The notes under the pieces: model-generated
Seen by the model: the letters and a program-made list of their open reading frames with translations, nothing else
Database searches by the model: none
What the model was told of the DNA's origin: nothing
Part shown: positions 61,208-64,000 of the stretch, piece after piece
Position numbering within the stretch: the stretch's first letter is position 1
Layout of the letters: each line of letters starts with the position of its first letter
Program-made: the position numbers and the translations under genes
Source of the DNA: Rhodococcus rhodnii
Lineage (GTDB): Bacteria > Actinomycetota > Actinomycetes > Mycobacteriales > Pseudonocardiaceae
NCBI GenBank assembly: GCA_000720375.1
Contig: JOAA01000029.1
Coordinates: 1 to 64,000 of the forward strand
DNA length: 64,000 nucleotides
Direction: 5' to 3'

Positions 61208-62334
61208 GGCGCCTCACCAACGTGCCGTGGATCGGCGGCGATCGCGGTCTCGTAGACGCGCAGCACTTGATCGGCGACGACCGACCAGTCGAACGCCGCC
61301 GCGCGTCGCGAACCTTCGGCGGCCAACGTCGCGCGCCGCTCCCGGTCGAGGAGCAAACCGCGGAGCGCACGGGCCAACGCAGTCGGATTTCCTACAGGAT
61401 GTAGGACTCCGGCCGTCCCGTCATCGAGCACGCGCCGGAACGCATCGAGGTCGCTGGCGACAACGGGAGTACCCGCGGCCATTGCCTCGAGCAGGATGAT
61501 CCCGAAGCTCTCGCCACCGGTGTTGGGCGCGCAGTACACATCGACGCTGCTCAATGCGCGCGCTTTGGTCTCGTCGTCGACTTGGCCGAGCAGGTCGATC
61601 CGCTCGGCCAACTCCGGACCGGCTTCGCGCCGCAAGTCGTCCGGATCGCCCCGACCGACGACCAACAGCCGCACATCAGGCACGTCCGTCAACAATTGGC
61701 GCATCGCGGCGAGCAACACCGGCATGCCCTTGCGCGGTTCGGTGAACCGTCCGACGAACCCGATCGTCGGGCCTTCGCGCGGATATCCGTCCAATGGCTT
61801 CGCATCGGCGAAGAAACTGACGTCGACGCCGTTGGGCACCTGGACCGCGTCTCCGCCGAGGTGCTCGACTTGCACTCGGCGCGCCAAGGCGGACACGGCG
61901 ATCCGCGCCGTGATCTTCTCCAGGAACGGCTGGAGCACCACTTGGAACGCGTTCAACGCGCGCGATTTCGTCGTCGACGTGTGATAAGTGGCGACGATCG
62001 GCCCCTCGGCGACCATCAACGCCAGCAAGGACAAGCTCGGGGCGATCGGCTCGTGCAGGTGGAGAACGTCGAAGTCGTGCTCCCGGATCCACCGTCGCAC
62101 CCGCGCGTACGAAACCGGACCGAACGACAGCCGCGCCACCGAACCGTTGTACGGAATGGCGACCGCGCGACCGGCGGGGTGCACGAAGTCAGGTAACGGA
62201 GTCTCCTCGTCGGCGGGCGCGAGCACCGCGACCTCGTGCCCCATCTTCCGCAGCGCCCGGGCCAGGTCGACGACGTGGGCCTGCACTCCCCCAGGGACCT
62301 CGAAGGAGTACGGGCACACGACACCGATTCTCAT
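61204..62334 (-). CDS. pimA: Phosphatidylinositol alpha-mannosyltransferase PimA
   Basis: 376 residues from the ATG at 62332-62334 (MRIGVVCPYSFEVPGGVQAHVVDLARAL). GT4/GT-B enzyme that transfers mannose from GDP-mannose to the inositol 2-position of phosphatidylinositol on the cytoplasmic face. The glycine-rich acceptor loop CPYSFEVPGGVQ, the VGRFTEPRKGMPVLL nucleotide-binding region and the ESFGIILLEAMAAGTPVVASD signature are all present. Coupled by 4-nt overlaps to patA and to the NUDIX gene. Confidence 0.94.
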   Translation of the reverse strand: MRIGVVCPYSFEVPGGVQAHVVDLARALRKMGHEVAVLAPADEETPLPDFVHPAGRAVAIPYNGSVARLSFGPVSYARVRRWIREHDFDVLHLHEPIAPSLSLLALMVAEGPIVATYHTSTTKSRALNAFQVVLQPFLEKITARIAVSALARRVQVEHLGGDAVQVPNGVDVSFFADAKPLDGYPREGPTIGFVGRFTEPRKGMPVLLAAMRQLLTDVPDVRLLVVGRGDPDDLRREAGPELAERIDLLGQVDDETKARALSSVDVYCAPNTGGESFGIILLEAMAAGTPVVASDLDAFRRVLDDGTAGVLHPVGNPTALARALRGLLLDRERRATLAAEGSRRAAAFDWSVVADQVLRVYETAIAADPRHVGEAP

Positions 62335-63236
62335 TCGCCGAGCGCTTCCCTGCGTGCGTCCGAAAGGTCGGCGATCCACAGTTTCTGCAGCATGTGCCAG
62401 TCGGCCGGATGTTCGGCGATGTCCTTGGCGTACGCGTCGGCCAACGCTTGTGTCGCCGCCGGGACCTCGGCACGCGACTCGACCAATTGCGGCGAATGGA
62501 TCCGCAGCCCCCAGCCGTCGTCGATGAACAGGTTGTCAACGACCGCGAGCGTCGCGCCGGTGGTCGCCGCCAGACGGGCGGGCCCGGCGGGCATCCGGGT
62601 CTCCTCGCCGAAGAACGTGACCGGAATGCCGTTCTTCGTCAGGTCACGGTCGGCGACCAAACACACGACGCCGTTCTTTTTGAGCCGGTCGATCATGCCC
62701 CGGAATGGCCCACTGCCGCCGCCGGTCAGCGGGAGAACGTCGAATCCGAGCGAGCGTCGGTACGCAAGGAACCGTTCCCAGACGGATTCGGGCTTGAGCC
62801 GCTCGGCGACGGTCGTGAACTCGCCGTAGTTCTGCGCCAGCCAGATACCCGACACGTCGAAGTTGCCGGTGTGCGGCAACGCGAGCACCAGGCCGTTGCC
62901 ACGCTCCAGCGCCGCTTCGACCACGTCACGTCCGACGACGACTTCGCTGACCTGCCGGGCGATCGCGCGATGGTCCATCGTCGGCAGCCGGAAGACCTCT
63001 TTCCAGTACCGCGAGTACGACCGGAGTCCTTGGCGGACGAGGTCGTCCAACTCCTGCGAAGTCGCCCCAGGCACAACCCGGCTCAGGTTGCGGCGGAATT
63101 GCTGGGCACCTGAGCCGTTGCGCAGCGCGGCCAGGTCGGCTCCCGCTTGGAACGCCGGGCGCGCAACAAACTCCGGCAGGACTTTGACCAAGCCCCATCC
63201 GGCTCCGTACGCGGCGTCGACCAGCCGTTCCTTCAC
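62331..63236 (-). CDS. patA: Phosphatidylinositol mannoside acyltransferase PatA
   Basis: 301 residues from the GTG at 63234-63236, in a GTGA overlap with pgsA. LpxL/HtrB-type acyltransferase with the HxxxxE-like motif LALPHTGNFDVSGIWLAQNYGEFTTVAERLKPESV and DRDLTKNGIPVTFFGEETRMPAGPARLA. In mycobacteria the homologue acylates the mannose on PIM. It acts at the inner leaflet. Second gene of pgsA-patA-pimA. Confidence 0.93.
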   Translation of the reverse strand: MKERLVDAAYGAGWGLVKVLPEFVARPAFQAGADLAALRNGSGAQQFRRNLSRVVPGATSQELDDLVRQGLRSYSRYWKEVFRLPTMDHRAIARQVSEVVVGRDVVEAALERGNGLVLALPHTGNFDVSGIWLAQNYGEFTTVAERLKPESVWERFLAYRRSLGFDVLPLTGGGSGPFRGMIDRLKKNGVVCLVADRDLTKNGIPVTFFGEETRMPAGPARLAATTGATLAVVDNLFIDDGWGLRIHSPQLVESRAEVPAATQALADAYAKDIAEHPADWHMLQKLWIADLSDARREALGE

Positions 63237-63844
63237 GCGATCTCCTCCTGCGCCGCCTGCCACACCGCGACCAACCGCTGGATCACCGTGACCACGGACA
63301 GCACCGCGAGCCCCCACAACGCGACGTGCAGGGCGTACGGCACACCTAGTCCGAAAAGCCCGGTACCTACCAGTGTGATGATCAGACGCTCGGCGCGCTC
63401 GACAATGCCGACATCGGCGTGCAGCCCGGAGGCCTCGGCCCTGGCCTTGACGTACGAGATGACCTGTCCGCTGACCAAGCAGATCAGCGCGGCGGCGCCC
63501 AGCGTGTGGTTCTGCGCGACGGCCAGGCAGTACCAGGCGACGGCGGCACTGAGCGCGCCGTCGGCGATCCGGTCACAGCTGGAATCCAGCACGCCGCCGA
63601 ACTTCGTGCCTTTGCCCTTGGCCCGCGCCATGGCGCCGTCCAGCAGGTCCAGCATGGCGAAGCCCCACACGACGAACGTACCGGCGACCAACTCGCCACG
63701 GGGAAAGAACCACAACGCACCGGCGACCGCGCCGACGGTGCCGATGAGAGTCATCGCGTTAGGCGTCAGTCCAAGCCGGACAAGCCATGCGCCGATCGGA
63801 TCGGTCACGCGCGAGACCGAAGCACGGGCGAAGATGTTCAGCAT
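63233..63844 (-). CDS. pgsA: Phosphatidylinositol phosphate synthase PgsA
   Basis: 203 residues with the CDP-alcohol phosphotransferase motif visible as LLDGAMARAKGKGTKFGGVLD followed by SSCDR, the DG(x2)AR(x8)G(x3)D(x3)D pattern. Several membrane helices. It joins CDP-diacylglycerol to inositol 1-phosphate, giving PI phosphate and then PI, the substrate for PimA. First gene of the PIM operon. Confidence 0.94.
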   Translation of the reverse strand: MLNIFARASVSRVTDPIGAWLVRLGLTPNAMTLIGTVGAVAGALWFFPRGELVAGTFVVWGFAMLDLLDGAMARAKGKGTKFGGVLDSSCDRIADGALSAAVAWYCLAVAQNHTLGAAALICLVSGQVISYVKARAEASGLHADVGIVERAERLIITLVGTGLFGLGVPYALHVALWGLAVLSVVTVIQRLVAVWQAAQEEIA

Positions 63845-63912
63845 GAGGTCTCGGCGGGCACCCTGATCGACTCGGTTAGCGGCAAACGCAGCCTAACCGC
63901 TGGCCCGGCCGG

Positions 63913-64000
63913 TCAGTACTCGGCCTGCAGCTCGACTTTGGCCTTGTCGCACTGCGGGGTCAGACCGGCCTGGATCGCCGCGGTGATCTGGTCCAGTTGC
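63913..64000 (-). CDS. C-terminal end of an unidentified protein, cut by the window edge
   Basis: A minus-strand frame open to the edge ends at TGA (63913-63915). The visible C-terminus is QLDQITAAIQAGLTPQCDKAKVELQAEY, an acidic-to-neutral helical end. It lies 69 nt upstream of pgsA. The identity cannot be judged from this fragment. Confidence 0.45.
   Translation of the reverse strand, partial: QLDQITAAIQAGLTPQCDKAKVELQAEY

Overview
The window looks like a chromosomal segment of a high-GC actinomycete, most likely a member of the Pseudonocardiales. The base composition is very GC-rich, GTG starts and 4-nt GTGA/ATGA overlaps are common, and it carries phosphatidylinositol mannoside genes (pgsA, patA, pimA), an AfsR-type regulator and two LexA boxes of the mycobacterial/Gram-positive type. 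From memory, the backbone follows the Mycobacterium tuberculosis interval from about Rv2552c (aroE) to Rv2612c (pgsA). The genus assignment is inference.

Region 1 (1-17.2 kb). The left edge holds the first codons of a probable IS630-type transposase, then a GrpB-family gene. A housekeeping block on the minus strand follows: aroE, mltG, ruvX/yqgF and alaS, with two small membrane proteins upstream. Next come a secreted ricin-type lectin, a purple acid phosphatase, a GNAT acetyltransferase overlapping rarA, an SGNH hydrolase, a phosphotransferase-like protein, a DUF389 membrane protein and aspS.

Region 2 (17.2-30.6 kb). An accessory-rich stretch. It has an XRE regulator and a minus-strand polar amino-acid ABC transporter operon that ends in an unusual fusion of a class V aminotransferase with a YheO-type PAS/HTH regulator. 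An Rv2578c-like radical SAM gene follows, interrupted by a 143-residue mini-intein and preceded by a perfect SOS box. Then come pnuC-nadR (nicotinamide riboside uptake and NAD synthesis), a YibE/F membrane protein, an MBL hydrolase, a membrane-anchored cyclophilin, and an AraC regulator with a tail of five-residue repeats.

Region 3 (30.6-39.6 kb). A conserved minus-strand backbone: rel, apt, secF, secD, yajC, ruvB, ruvA and ruvC. ruvC has its own SOS box.

Region 4 (39.6-49.2 kb). An accessory island. A minus-strand operon encodes a FOXRED2-like flavoprotein, an FMN alpha-hydroxy-acid oxidase, a membrane-anchored divergent P450 and a cation/proton antiporter. Divergent from it is a 915-residue protein that joins a TIR-like domain, a seven-bladed WD40 propeller and a membrane KAP-type NTPase, a plausible conflict/defence protein. 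DUF4262 and Pr6Pr genes follow.

Region 5 (49.2-64 kb). Backbone again: yebC-pdxT, then an insertion (APC permease, AfsR-type regulator, TIM-barrel secreted protein and TetR) that separates pdxT from pdxS. An EF-G2-like GTPase follows, then the LemA/NUDIX-pimA-patA-pgsA operon that starts phosphatidylinositol mannoside synthesis. A truncated minus-strand gene runs off the right edge.

No tRNA, rRNA or CRISPR array was seen. No gene-free stretch exceeds 300 bases; the longest (about 270 bases, 57855-58127, between pdxS and the EF-G2 gene) must hold the two divergent promoters, but no motif was recognised in it.
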